A stretch of 43,217 bases of DNA from the NCBI RefSeq assembly GCF_031180885.1, contig NZ_JAPSLK010000007.1, positions 1 to 43,217 of the forward strand, read 5' to 3'. Origin of the DNA: Saccharothrix sp. GTDB lineage: Bacteria > Actinomycetota > Actinomycetes > Mycobacteriales > Pseudonocardiaceae. Made by a program: the position numbers and the translations under genes. The notes beneath the pieces were generated by a model. That model was given only the letters and a program-made list of their open reading frames with translations, was not told the origin of the DNA and did no database searches. Positions 1 to 8,276 of the stretch are shown here, one piece after another. Every line of letters starts with the position of its first letter. Within the stretch, counting starts at the first letter, position 1.

Positions 1-101
1 CGCAACCGCACCGGATCCTTCGCGGTCCTGGTGACCCGCTGCAGCTTCCGGCCCTCCTCCATCGACAAGGGCCTCACGAACACGCTCGGTCGACGAGCCA
101 C
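1..101 (-). CDS. IS630-family transposase, N-terminal fragment (runs off window start)
   Basis: Reading leftwards from a GTG at 101 gives a protein beginning VARRPSVFVRPLSMEEGRKL, the typical N-terminus of actinomycete IS630-family DDE transposases. A ribosome binding site (GGGAGG) lies 5 bases upstream of this GTG; another in-frame GTG at 107 overlaps it and is less likely. Only 33 codons are inside the window, so neither the catalytic DDE residues nor the element ends can be judged. The sequence differs from the intact IS630 transposase at 27895-28935, so this is a second, unrelated IS630 copy. Identification rests on the recognised N-terminal pattern. Confidence 0.75.
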   Translation of the reverse strand, partial: MARRPSVFVRPLSMEEGRKLQRVTRTAKDPVRL

Positions 102-213
102 AACCACCTCCCGCACTCGACATGCGGAACCAGATTGGCCGATCAGCTCACAGGACCGGTTATCGGGTCAACCTTCCGAGACGCGCCACTAGGTCGCGTA
201 CACGTGAGGTCGT

Positions 214-240
214 CTCCCGCGCGTGCCCGCGCGGGAGCTT
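214..240 (+). terminator. Rho-independent terminator-like hairpin
   Basis: A perfect 10-bp GC-rich stem (CTCCCGCGCG, loop TGCC, CGCGCGGGAG) is followed on the plus strand by CTTCTTTG. The T-rich tail points to termination of rightward transcripts, although both neighbouring genes read leftwards. It may block readthrough or mark the edge of a former gene. The rest of 102-396 shows nothing convincing. Confidence 0.5.
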
Positions 241-396
241 CTTTGATGAGAACCTTGGGGAGCATGTGTGCGGGGGTAGGCAGAAAGCGGATTCGTCCGT
301 AGGCCATCAGGGTGGTCTTTGACAACACATCCGCGTGTAGCTGCCATTCAGCTGCCGATACGGCTCCAAGCGGACCGCTGCGGCGCGCCCTGCCGT

Positions 397-1617
397 CTAC
401 ACGTCGATGTTCAGCCGGTCAGCCAGTTGTAGCAGCGGCGTCTGCTTCCGCCGTGCCCGCTCGGCCAACTCCTGCACTATCTGGCGGCTCAGGGTGTGGT
501 AGCGCATCCACTCCGGTGCGATCTGCTCCGCCGCAAGCAGTTGCTCGGTGGCTGCGTCGTCTTGGTCGAGTTCGCTGTGCGCGATCGCCACATCGAGCAG
601 ATGCCGGGCCTTCCAGGTTGGTGACACCCAGCCGTTCGTCGGCACCGACTTGACCAGTTCGAGGGCATAGTCGAAGCGCTCGCTCTCGACGGCCGCGTTA
701 ACCGCTGCGATGCCTGCGTTTGTCGGCCCGAACGGCGTGGCGTAGATGTTGTAGTCCTTGCCGACCCTCGCTGCTGCTGCGCGAGCCAAGCTCATGTGCT
801 CCTCGGAGCGGTCGACCTGCTTGTTCCGTACCGCCGCGCTGGCAGCCCGGAGCATGAGGATGCCCCACACCGCCAGGCTCTCCGCCGAGCCGCGCACGAA
901 GTCCGGCTCCATCCGTTCAGCCTTGCGGAGCGCCGCTGTCTCGGCGTCGTCCAAGCGCCCCTGCTTGAAGAACACCCATGACAAGGCGGAGACGTTCATT
1001 GCCTGAAGCAGTTCGTTGCCGGACTTCTCGGCCGCTTCCTGGGCGCGGATGAGCCCGATGTAGCCGATGTCCGGCTTCCCCAGCGCCGTCAGCATGGTCG
1101 AGGCGATCTGGATGACTTCGGACAACAGACCGAACGCGGCCACCTGGTCGTCGCCGCTCAGCTCACGCACCGCGGCACGGGCCTCGGCCATGAGCCCCGG
1201 TAGCATGACGCCGAGCTGGGCGAACGACCCGTGCTGGCGGATGGACTCGGCGTGGGCCAAGGCCATGCGCAGCCCGTCCACGGTCACTGGTTCGTCGTTG
1301 AACACCTCTTCGTCGGCGAGGCCCGGGAAGTACGACAGCGACGTCAGCTCGTCGCGGATGGCCAGGATGCCGACGGCTTCTTCGTCCACCTTCGGTGCGA
1401 TGGTGCTCGTCTGGCCTAGCAGCTGCGGCACGTCCTTGTCCACGGCGCGGGCGATGCGCGTCAGCGAACTCATGCTGGCGGTGTGGCGGACGCCTTGCTC
1501 CAGCTTGCGGATGAGATCGACGCTGACCTCGGCCTTCTCGGCGAGCTGCTCCTGGGTGAGCCGGCGGCGCCTACGGGCACGCTTGATGCGGTCGCCGAGG
1601 GTCAGATCGTCGCTCAT
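397..1617 (-). CDS. XRE-family HTH regulator with TPR-like C-terminal half
   Basis: A 406-residue regulator. Residues about 5-60 form a Cro/C1-type HTH (LGDRIKRARRRRRLTQEQLA, then VSVDLIRKLEQG). The remainder is alanine- and leucine-rich helical sequence in repeated helix pairs resembling tetratricopeptide repeats, as in many actinomycete XRE-TPR proteins that sense a ligand or peptide. The start was set at 1617 because GGGAGG lies 9 bases upstream; the longer frame to 1644 has no such site. It diverges from the nuclease/DUF6461 pair, and a 17-bp palindrome in between (1704-1720) is a likely operator, so autoregulation and control of those two genes is inferred. The ligand is unknown. Confidence 0.85.
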   Translation of the reverse strand: MSDDLTLGDRIKRARRRRRLTQEQLAEKAEVSVDLIRKLEQGVRHTASMSSLTRIARAVDKDVPQLLGQTSTIAPKVDEEAVGILAIRDELTSLSYFPGLADEEVFNDEPVTVDGLRMALAHAESIRQHGSFAQLGVMLPGLMAEARAAVRELSGDDQVAAFGLLSEVIQIASTMLTALGKPDIGYIGLIRAQEAAEKSGNELLQAMNVSALSWVFFKQGRLDDAETAALRKAERMEPDFVRGSAESLAVWGILMLRAASAAVRNKQVDRSEEHMSLARAAAARVGKDYNIYATPFGPTNAGIAAVNAAVESERFDYALELVKSVPTNGWVSPTWKARHLLDVAIAHSELDQDDAATEQLLAAEQIAPEWMRYHTLSRQIVQELAERARRKQTPLLQLADRLNIDV

Positions 1618-1703
1618 GGCTGGGCACCTCCCTGCCAGGGTCAAGCCGGATCACCGCCCAGAATACGCAGGTGGGACATGTTGGCGAATGAGTGACGAAG
1701 CGG

Positions 1704-1720
1704 TAGGACAGGCTGTCCTA
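1704..1720. promoter_or_regulatory. Palindromic operator candidate
   Basis: TAGGACAGGCTGTCCTA is a perfect inverted repeat of 8+1+8 bases in the 210-bp divergent region between the XRE/TPR regulator (start 1617) and the nuclease gene (start 1828). Its size and place fit a dimeric HTH regulator binding site. Binding by the adjacent regulator is inference. Confidence 0.55.
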
Positions 1721-1827
1721 GAAGCCGAACCGTTCGGGTGATTCATCCCGGACCCGCTGTCCCGTTGTCGAACCGCCCCGCCACGCTGATCACGCCTTTG
1801 TACCCGCATGAGGGAGTGCCGTCCATC

Positions 1828-2454
1828 GTGGCCAAGACCCGCTCCACCGGCCTCTTACCCATCTTGCTCGTTGGCGCCGTCGTCATCCTCTTCGGCCCGC
1901 AGCTCCTCGACCAAGTGCAGGACGCCGTCACCGATCTGGGCAGCGCACCGGCCGAGAGCTACGAGGTAGCGCCCGCCATCAAGCCCCGTACCGACAAGTG
2001 CACCGCGGAGCAGCTCCTGAAGGAGCGGCAGTGTGACGACCTCAAGGTTGTCCAGCTCAGCGCCGAGAAGATGCCCTACATCACGCGCAACATCCAGCTC
2101 GCGTGGGCGGAGGGCAAACCGGCCATCTTGCACAAGGACGCACCCGGCAGCGACCAGACCAAGCGCAACACCGTCTGCGGCACGGGCGTCTTCACCAAGA
2201 CCTTCGCCGATGGCAGCTGTGACGAGTACGCCTTCGCCTCGACTGTCGAGGGCGGTCAGTGGGCGAACGTCCGTACCGAGGAAGTCCCCCTGCGGGAGCA
2301 GAACTGCCAGGGTGGCACCCTGCGCCAGGAGTACCGTCGTGCCAACATCCAGCAGGGCGATGCCTTCATCGTCGTCATCACCAACCCCGACAAGATCGCT
2401 ACCAGCGCCTATGCCGGGAGCGACACAGCCGAGGACCAGTCATGCACCAGCTGA
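1828..2454 (+). CDS. Membrane-anchored NucA/NucB-type deoxyribonuclease
   Basis: A 208-residue protein with an N-terminal hydrophobic segment (about residues 8-24, LLPILLVGAVVILFGPQLL) that is either an uncleaved anchor or a signal peptide, and a C-terminal domain carrying CDEYAFASTVEGG, the signature of the NucA/NucB DNase family (CDEYPFAS..EGG). Cysteines before and after the motif suggest an oxidised, extracytoplasmic fold. The GTG at 1828 was chosen because AGGGAG precedes it by 11 bases; an open frame continues to 1738 without a good site. The stop overlaps the next gene by 13 bases, implying coupled translation. The family includes sporulation and competence nucleases; here the natural substrate is unknown. 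Nuclease activity is inferred from the motif only. Confidence 0.75.
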   Translation: MAKTRSTGLLPILLVGAVVILFGPQLLDQVQDAVTDLGSAPAESYEVAPAIKPRTDKCTAEQLLKERQCDDLKVVQLSAEKMPYITRNIQLAWAEGKPAILHKDAPGSDQTKRNTVCGTGVFTKTFADGSCDEYAFASTVEGGQWANVRTEEVPLREQNCQGGTLRQEYRRANIQQGDAFIVVITNPDKIATSAYAGSDTAEDQSCTS

Positions 2455-2996
2455 TTGCCCCGTACGACTGGATCGAGCACCAGGACGTCGTGCTCACCTT
2501 CGCCGTCGTCCAGCGCTCCACCGTGGAGGAGGTGGTGCGCGCCTACGGCGGTGAGCCAGCCGAGAGCCAGCTCATGACCACCGTCGAGGCCGAGGACTCA
2601 GCCCTCGACGACCCCGGCTACTTCTACATGCAGGTGTTCGAGCACCAGGGGCACGTCATCGCTCTGGAGAACAACAGCTGGAGCGGCACCATCCCCCAGG
2701 TCGCCTGTCACGCCTCCGCGGGTGGTGCCAGCTTCTTCAGCGTGCACTGGAACGTGAACGGCTTGTTCCGCATCACCGCGGCCGAGGACGGCACGATCAC
2801 CGCCTCGTTCGACCCGATGCGCATCGACGCTGATGATCCCGGTGACCTTGTACCGACCTGGGCGGCGAGCATGCCCTTCGAGGTCGGCAAGCTTCGGGCG
2901 ACGTCGCTGGCTGTGGCCGAGCATGAGACCGGGGTTGCGTTTGACCAGGCGTGGCTAGCGAGCAGGCTGCCGACCTACCGGATCCTAGGGCGATGA
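2442..2996 (+). CDS. DUF6461-family protein
   Basis: A 184-residue soluble protein. It starts at an ATG inside the end of the nuclease gene, so the two are probably translated together. The layout matches the actinobacterial DUF6461 family: an N-terminal YDW segment, a central IALENNSWSGTIPQV stretch, then a VHWNVNGLFRITAAEDG motif, and a C-terminal helical part ending near FDQAWLASRL. The family has no established function; it often occurs as a lone stress- or immunity-like protein in actinomycetes. Coupling to a secreted nuclease suggests a partner or immunity role, but that is only inference. Confidence 0.7.
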   Translation: MHQLIAPYDWIEHQDVVLTFAVVQRSTVEEVVRAYGGEPAESQLMTTVEAEDSALDDPGYFYMQVFEHQGHVIALENNSWSGTIPQVACHASAGGASFFSVHWNVNGLFRITAAEDGTITASFDPMRIDADDPGDLVPTWAASMPFEVGKLRATSLAVAEHETGVAFDQAWLASRLPTYRILGR

Positions 2997-3130
2997 TGGC
3001 CGCGCAATCCAAAGCCTGTTGCGTTCACTGCGTGGATTTGAGCGTCGTTGAGCAAGGTTTGAGCAATAGGCGCCTGTAGATTGCGCGATTGGGGCATTGA
3101 GTACACGCAGCGCATCCCGATGCTATCTAC

Positions 3131-3427
3131 ATGGGCTATCGTGAGCTTCGACTCAAGCTCCCCTCGGACTTGCCGAACGACCGCTATGCCGCTCTCACCC
3201 ATGCCGTGTTTGCACTCTTCGGCGTTGCTGGTGTTGCTCACGCTTCGTCAATATTGGTTGACGCCGACGTGACGGATAGCGAGTTGAACGAGGCATTCGA
3301 CCGCCATAGTGCGCAGTACCCGTGGGGCCGTGAGGTGCTCGAAGGACTACCGCTCCAATACCTGTACCTGGACATCTTGGTCACTGAAGTTCTGTATGCT
3401 TGCTACAAGCTCATAGTGCGCTCATAG
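3131..3427 (+). CDS. Small hypothetical protein
   Basis: A 98-residue frame beginning MGYRELRLKLPSDLP, with a moderately hydrophobic middle (HAVFALFGVAGVAHASSILVD) and an acidic helical end. No family was recognised. Third codon positions are less GC-biased than in neighbouring genes, and 3000-3660 as a whole is AT-richer, suggesting foreign DNA. No clear ribosome binding site precedes the ATG, so the start is uncertain. The 3' end overlaps the convergent gene at 3403-3639. Confidence 0.5.
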   Translation: MGYRELRLKLPSDLPNDRYAALTHAVFALFGVAGVAHASSILVDADVTDSELNEAFDRHSAQYPWGREVLEGLPLQYLYLDILVTEVLYACYKLIVRS

Positions 3428-3639
3428 TGGTCGTCGCTGTCGATCCGTGCGACGCTCCATGAGACCAGCTCTCGAGGATGTGGCACGACTGACAAGCTGA
3501 AGCCAGGTTGCGGCATGCCAGTTTCGTACATCTGAAGGTGTAGCTTGCGGAAGCCACCTGCGGGGGTTGAGGCGCTGCCGACTACAAGAGCTTGTGTCTC
3601 ATCGCGTGGTTCCTCATCTTTTGTTTGATAGATGCTCAT
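3403..3639 (-). CDS. Small hypothetical protein
   Basis: A 78-residue frame starting MSIYQTKDEEPRDETQALVV. CAGGAG lies 8 bases upstream of the ATG, a good ribosome binding site that supports a real gene. It has no membrane segment or recognised family; the sequence is mixed polar with several prolines. It is convergent with 3131-3427, their ends overlapping by 25 bases, and lies in the same AT-richer patch. A small toxin, antitoxin or peptide precursor are all possible; nothing distinguishes them. Confidence 0.5.
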   Translation of the reverse strand: MSIYQTKDEEPRDETQALVVGSASTPAGGFRKLHLQMYETGMPQPGFSLSVVPHPRELVSWSVARIDSDDHYERTMSL

Positions 3640-3730
3640 CTCAGGTACTCCTGTTTATGGTTGAGCTAGCCGAACGCACCGACCACGCGGTGGTGGAGAT
3701 CGGGTCCGGCGGCCGGCCCGGTTGAGGCGC

Positions 3731-3755
3731 GTGTGGGCGCTGGGTTGGCGGGTAC
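3731..3755 (+). promoter_or_regulatory. SigB-like promoter of tal-tkt
   Basis: GTGT (3731-3734), a 15-base spacer, then GGGTAC (3750-3755) fits the GNNT-N14-16-GGGTAY pattern known for actinomycete stress sigma factors of the SigB/SigF group. It lies about 110 bases upstream of the tal start. The same arrangement, on the other strand, precedes the gene ending at 6878. Confidence 0.5.
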
Positions 3756-3864
3756 CCCTCGGGTTCGACGGGCGATGGCGGGAGGTTTGCCACTGCCCGA
3801 CGCGGGCGGCGGACGTCCGGACAGCTGACCAGCCGACCGCCAGATCCGACCGGAGGGAACACCC

Positions 3865-4968
3865 GTGCCCACCACGCTGCACGGCCTGGCCGAGCGGGGC
3901 CAGAGCCCGTGGCTCGACCACCTCTCCCGCAGCCTCGTGCAGACCGGTGACCTGGGGGAACTGGTCCGCGACGGCGTCGTGGGGGTGACGTCGAACCCGA
4001 CCATCTTCCAGGGCGCGATCGCCGAGGGTGACGCCTACGACGACCAGTTGCGCGACGTGCTCGACGCGGAACCCGACCCCAAGGAGGCGTTCCTGGTCCT
4101 GGCCCGCGACGACATCCGGGCGGCGTGCGACCTGCTGTCCGACGTGTTCGCCCGCGGCGGGCCGCACCGTGACGGGTGGGTCTCGCTGGAGGTCGACCCG
4201 CGCTTCCCCGACGACACCAGGGCCACTGTCGAGGAGGCCCGCCGGCTGCACGGGCTGGTCGACCGGATGAACCTGCTGGTGAAGATCCCCGGCACCGAAG
4301 CCGGTCCCCCTGCGATCGAGGAGGTCGTCGCGAGCGGCATCCCGGTCAACGTGACGCTGTTGTTCTCCCTGAGGCGTCACCGGGTCGCCGCCGAGGCGTA
4401 CGTGCGCGGCCTGCGCAGGCTGCACGACCAGGGCGGCGACCTGCACACGGTGACGTCGGTGGCGTCGTTCTTCGTCTCCCGGGTCGACACCGAGGCCGAT
4501 CGGCGCCTGGACGAGATCGGCGGCCACGACGACCTCAAGGGCACGCTCGCGATCGCCAACGCCAAGCTCGCCTACCTGACCTATCAGGAGCTGTTCACCG
4601 GCCCGGACTGGGAGGAACTGGCGGCGGCGGGCGCGTCCCCGCAGCGGTGCCTGTGGGCGTCAACGTCCACCAAGAACCCGGCCTACCGCGACGTGCGCTA
4701 CGTCGAGGAACTGATCGGACCCGGCACCGTCACCACGATGCCCCTCAAGACGGTGCGGGCGTTCCTCGACCACGGGCAGGTCGCCGACACGCTGCGCCGC
4801 GACGTCGACGACGCCCGCCGCACGATGGACCGGTTCGCCGAGGCCGGCGTGGACTACGACGACGTCACCGCCGTGCTGGAACGCGAGGGCGTGGCCAAGT
4901 TCGCCGACTCCTACCGGCAGCTGTTCGACGGCATCGCCGAGAAACGCGCACACCTCGTCAGGAGCTGA
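3865..4968 (+). CDS. tal: Transaldolase
   Basis: A 367-residue transaldolase of the actinobacterial type, moving dihydroxyacetone units between sugar phosphates in the non-oxidative pentose phosphate pathway (cytoplasm). Visible family motifs: GVTSNPTIFQGAI near residues 40-52, NLLVKIPGTEAG near 136-147 with the Schiff-base lysine K140, VNVTLLFS near 161-168, and LWASTSTKNP near 265. Length is normal. The GTG start has CGGAGGGA a few bases upstream. It is followed after 8 bases by the transketolase gene, so the two form an operon that balances sugar-phosphate carbon flow. A SigB-like promoter upstream suggests stress-linked expression; such a second tal-tkt copy outside the central metabolic cluster would fit a need for NADPH or trehalose precursors (inference). 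Confidence 0.95.
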   Translation: MPTTLHGLAERGQSPWLDHLSRSLVQTGDLGELVRDGVVGVTSNPTIFQGAIAEGDAYDDQLRDVLDAEPDPKEAFLVLARDDIRAACDLLSDVFARGGPHRDGWVSLEVDPRFPDDTRATVEEARRLHGLVDRMNLLVKIPGTEAGPPAIEEVVASGIPVNVTLLFSLRRHRVAAEAYVRGLRRLHDQGGDLHTVTSVASFFVSRVDTEADRRLDEIGGHDDLKGTLAIANAKLAYLTYQELFTGPDWEELAAAGASPQRCLWASTSTKNPAYRDVRYVEELIGPGTVTTMPLKTVRAFLDHGQVADTLRRDVDDARRTMDRFAEAGVDYDDVTAVLEREGVAKFADSYRQLFDGIAEKRAHLVRS

Positions 4969-4976
4969 CCCCGCCC

Positions 4977-6835
4977 ATGCCGGACGACGACTTCCGCCGC
5001 GAACTGGCCCAGCAACTGCGGGTGGACTCGGTGCGGGCGAGCGCCGCGGCCGGGTCCGGGCACCCAACCTCGTCGATGTCGGCGGCCGACCTGATGGCCG
5101 TGCTGCTCGACGGTCACCTCAGGCTGGACTTCCGGCACCCCGACGACCCCGCAACGACCACCTGGTCTTCTCCAAGGGGCACGCCTCACCGCTGTACTAC
5201 GCGATGCTCAAGGCCGCCGGCGCGATCACCGACGAGGAACTGCTCGGCTTCCGGACGTTCGGCAGCAGGCTGGAGGGCCACCCCACCCCGCGCATCCCGC
5301 CGACGGACGTGGCCACCGGGTCGCTCGGCCAAGGGCTGCCCGTGGGCGTCGGCCTGGCGCTGGCGGGCAAGCGGCTGGACCGGCTGCCCTACCGCGTGTG
5401 GGTGCTGTGCGGTGACTCCGAACTGGCCGAGGGCTCGATCTGGGAGGCGTTCCAGCACGCCGGGTGGGCCGGGCTGGACAACCTCACGCTCATCGTCGAC
5501 GTCAACCGGCTGGGCCAGACCCGCGAGACCATGCTCGGCTGGGACGTGGAGACCCACGCCGCCCGCGCCCGCGCGTTCGGCTGGCACGCCGTCACCCTGG
5601 ACGGCCACCGCCTCGACGCCATCGAGGACGCCCTGACCACCGCGACGGGCACCACCGGAGCGCCCACCGCGCTGTTCGCCCGCACGCTGAAGGGACGCGG
5701 GGTCGCCGACGTCGAGGACCAGCCCGACAAGCACGGCAAACCACTGCGGCACCCCGAGCAGGCCATCGCCGAACTCGGCGGCGAACGCAGTTTGACCGTG
5801 TCCGTGCGCACCCCCGACCGCGAGTCGGAACCACACCGCTTCCCCACCACCGGCGTCATCCTGCCCACGTGGGAGGTCGGCGCACAGGTCGCCACCCGGT
5901 TGGCCTACGGACAGGCGCTCGCCGCGCTCGGGGGCATGCGCGGCAACGTCGTGGCGCTGGACGGTGAGGTCTCCAACTCCACCTACAGCGAACTGTTCGC
6001 CAAGGCGCACCCGGAGCGCTACTTCGAGATGTTCATCGCCGAGCAGCAGATGATCGCCGCCGCCGTGGGTATGCAGGCGCGCGGCTGGACACCCTACGCG
6101 TCCACCTTCGGCGCTTTCCTGTCCCGCGCCTACGACTTCGTCCGCATGGCCGCCGTGTCCCGCGCGAACCTGCGGCTGTGCGGCAGCCACGCCGGGGTGT
6201 CCATCGGCGAGGACGGCCCGTCGCAGATGGCCCTGGAGGACATCGCGATGTTCCGCGCCGTGCACGGCAGCACCGTCCTGCACCCCTCCGACGCCAACCA
6301 GACCGCCCGCCTCGTCGCCGCGATGGCCACCCAGCCCGGGATCTCCTACCTGCGCACCCTGCGCGGCAAGACCACCGTCCGCACCCCTGCCTACGAGGAC
6401 GTGCACATCGGCGGCAGCCGCCTCGTCCACGCGAGCGAACACGACGACATCACCATCGTGGCCTGCGGCAGCACCGTCGACGAAGCGGTCAAGGCCGCCG
6501 ACCTGCTCCGCGGCGAACGCATCAACGCACGGGTGCTCGACTGCTACTCGATCAAGCCGATCGACCACCCGGCACTCCACACCGCCGCGCTGATGACCCG
6601 GGGCATCGTCACCGTGGAGGACCACTGGCCCGAAGGCGGCCTCGGCGACGCCGTCCTCGCCGCGCTCGCCACCCACCCCCGACGACCACCGGTCCACAAG
6701 CTCGCCGTCACCGACATGCCCGTCTCCGGCACACCCGCCGAACTGGTGCACGCCGCCGGAATCGACGGCGACGCCATCGCCCGAGCCGCCCACTACCTCC
6801 TCGACACGGCCGACACCGCCACCGCGAGGACGTGA
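4977..6835 (+). pseudogene. tkt: Transketolase, animal-type, with a one-base frameshift
   Basis: Thiamine-diphosphate transketolase of about 618 residues, closer in length and motifs to the animal-type enzyme than to the 660-700 residue bacterial type. The ATG at 4977 gives SGHPTSSMS near residue 30, but after GACGACCCC (C-run 5147-5150) the natural frame continues one base earlier, as RNDHLVFSKGHASPLYY. One C appears to be missing, and the open frame resumes from about 5151 to 6835. The rest is intact: TDVATGSLGQGLP, cofactor motif GDSELAEGSIWEA...VDVNR, the active-site glutamate region FIAEQQMIAAAVG, LCGSHAGVSIGEDGPSQMA, and a normal C-terminal domain. Otherwise full conservation means either a sequencing error in a C-run or a very recent inactivation. 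No slippery heptamer was seen, so programmed frameshifting is unlikely. Confidence 0.85.
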
Positions 6836-6877
6836 CGCGCGGTTCGAGCGTGCCCGCGTTCGTGCCCGCAGGTGACC

Positions 6878-8131
6878 TCACCTCGGGGTGGTCCGAGGTG
6901 CTACTGGGCGACGGCTTTCCCGGCGCGCGGGAGCGTCGTGGGGCAGCACGCCGGTCTCCAGGTACGACTTCGCCCGCTGGAGGTCGGTGCGCAGTTTGTG
7001 CTTGGGGTCGGCGCGGAACATCGCGGCCACGGCATGTCCGACAGCACCGGCGACGGGGTTGTAGCTCAGCCGGACCTGCAGGCGGGTGCGGTCATCGCCG
7101 ACGGGGTCGACCCGCAGCGTGCCCTCATGAGCCAGGAGCTGGCCGTCACAGCTGCGCCAAACGATCTCCGTGCCGTCGCTCCGGGTCTCCTCGGCGTCGA
7201 ACCCGACCGGCACGCCGGCCGGTCCCCTGATCGTCCAGTGGGACCGTCGGCCCTCGGATCGGGAGATCCGCCGCACGTCCGGCATGACCTGCTGGAACAG
7301 GCTGTAGTCGCTGACCTTCGCCAACACTTCCTCGGGACGTGCGGACACGGTGATGGCGTCCTCCACGTCGATCGCGCGGCGGCCGGCTCCGATCCCCGTG
7401 AGTCGCCGCAGCGACAGGTTCACCGCGGCGCGCACCGCCAGTACCGCGCTCGTCACACGCAGTGGCCACGCCACCGGCCGGGGCGTCCGACCGGCTAGTA
7501 TCCACCCCGCCGCGGCGGCCGTTGCGACCAGGAACCTGGCCGTCTGCGACCAGTTCTCCTGCAACAGCTCGGGAACGGGCTCTCGCGGGTGACCGTCGCC
7601 CTGGAGCGCCGACACCCCGGTGGACTGCCGGTGGACGGTCCAGCGGGCGTCCACCCGGTCGACGCCGGGCACGCGCCGCAGCGCGCGAAGGGTGCGTGCC
7701 GCCTCGCGTTCCAACACCACTCCGGTCAGCGTGACCGCACGGTCCTCGACGTGGACGTCCACCGCGTGCGGATGGGTCACGTGGCGTCCCAGCTCCGACC
7801 GGACCCGGTCATGCAGCACCTGGGGATCGTCGACGCGGCGACCCTTGAGCCGGTAGCGGGCCTCGGCGACGACCCCGCGACCGCGGTTGCCCGCATCGCA
7901 CGCTAGGCCCGCAGCTCCGGCACGAACCTTGCGGCCGGCACGCAGGGCCTTGTCCCGCACCAGCGCACGCCGGAACCGCCCCCGGTATGGGTCGCACAGC
8001 GCCCCCGCCGCCGCGCCTGCGACCGCTGCCGCGGCCAACGCGGCAGCGGTCCGCCTGCCCGGCCACCCGCGCCGCGTCCCGATCGGCAGACCGCGTGTGC
8101 GCAGGAGTTCACGATCGATCGGGGTGTACAT
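6878..8131 (-). CDS. BON and SRPBCC domain membrane-associated protein
   Basis: About 417 residues. After a short basic N-terminus comes an alanine-rich transmembrane helix (AAALAAAAVAGAAAGALC). A BON-type domain follows (DPQVLHDRVRSELGRHV...VDVHVEDRAVTLTGVV..REAARTLRALRRVPGVDRVD), then a hydrophobic region, and a C-terminal polyketide cyclase/dehydrase-like SRPBCC domain (ITVSARPEEVLAKVSDYSLF...VRRISRSEGRRSHWTIRGPAG). BON domains bind membranes or lipids; SRPBCC folds bind hydrophobic ligands, so an envelope-stress role is plausible. The start at 8131 has GAGAGG 11 bases upstream; the ATG at 8140 is too close to that site. A SigB-like promoter sits at 8164-8188. The gene is convergent with tkt. 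Confidence 0.8.
   Translation of the reverse strand: MYTPIDRELLRTRGLPIGTRRGWPGRRTAAALAAAAVAGAAAGALCDPYRGRFRRALVRDKALRAGRKVRAGAAGLACDAGNRGRGVVAEARYRLKGRRVDDPQVLHDRVRSELGRHVTHPHAVDVHVEDRAVTLTGVVLEREAARTLRALRRVPGVDRVDARWTVHRQSTGVSALQGDGHPREPVPELLQENWSQTARFLVATAAAAGWILAGRTPRPVAWPLRVTSAVLAVRAAVNLSLRRLTGIGAGRRAIDVEDAITVSARPEEVLAKVSDYSLFQQVMPDVRRISRSEGRRSHWTIRGPAGVPVGFDAEETRSDGTEIVWRSCDGQLLAHEGTLRVDPVGDDRTRLQVRLSYNPVAGAVGHAVAAMFRADPKHKLRTDLQRAKSYLETGVLPHDAPARRESRRPVAPRTTPR
6879..6900. terminator. Hairpin between convergent tkt and BON/SRPBCC genes
   Basis: CACCTCGG, loop GGTGGT, CCGAGGTG gives an 8-bp perfect stem about 45 bases after the tkt stop and inside the last codons of the convergent gene. 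There is no T-run, which is common for actinomycete terminators. It could stop tkt transcripts. Confidence 0.35.
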
Positions 8132-8163
8132 GGAGATCATCACCTCTCGCTCGACTCGCTCGC

Positions 8164-8188
8164 GGGTACCCCTGAGGGATGGGGGCAA
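8164..8188 (-). promoter_or_regulatory. SigB-like promoter of the BON/SRPBCC gene
   Basis: On the minus strand GGTT (8188-8185), a 15-base spacer and GGGTAC (8169-8164) fit GNNT-N14-16-GGGTAY, identical in spacing to the tal promoter. The -10-like element lies 32 bases upstream of the chosen start. The shared pattern suggests both units answer to the same stress sigma factor. Confidence 0.5.
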
Positions 8189-8276
8189 CCGTTCGCCGGG
8201 CGGCCCGATGGGACGGTCTGCTGCGCACAGCGGTGGACACGACATCGACCACTCGATCGACAAGGCAGCATCGCCT

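Noticed and set aside
3006..3035. AATCCA...TGGATT inverted repeat after the DUF6461 gene
   Set aside because: Only 6 bp per arm with a long loop and no T-run; too weak to call a terminator.
5140..5160. Programmed ribosomal frameshift in transketolase
   Set aside because: No slippery heptamer or downstream structure is evident, and transketolases are not known to use frameshifting; a missing C explains the data.
5186..6793. 535-codon open frame on the minus strand opposite transketolase
   Set aside because: Gly/Val/Asp-rich antisense shadow of the conserved tkt frame; no motif, no ribosome binding site.
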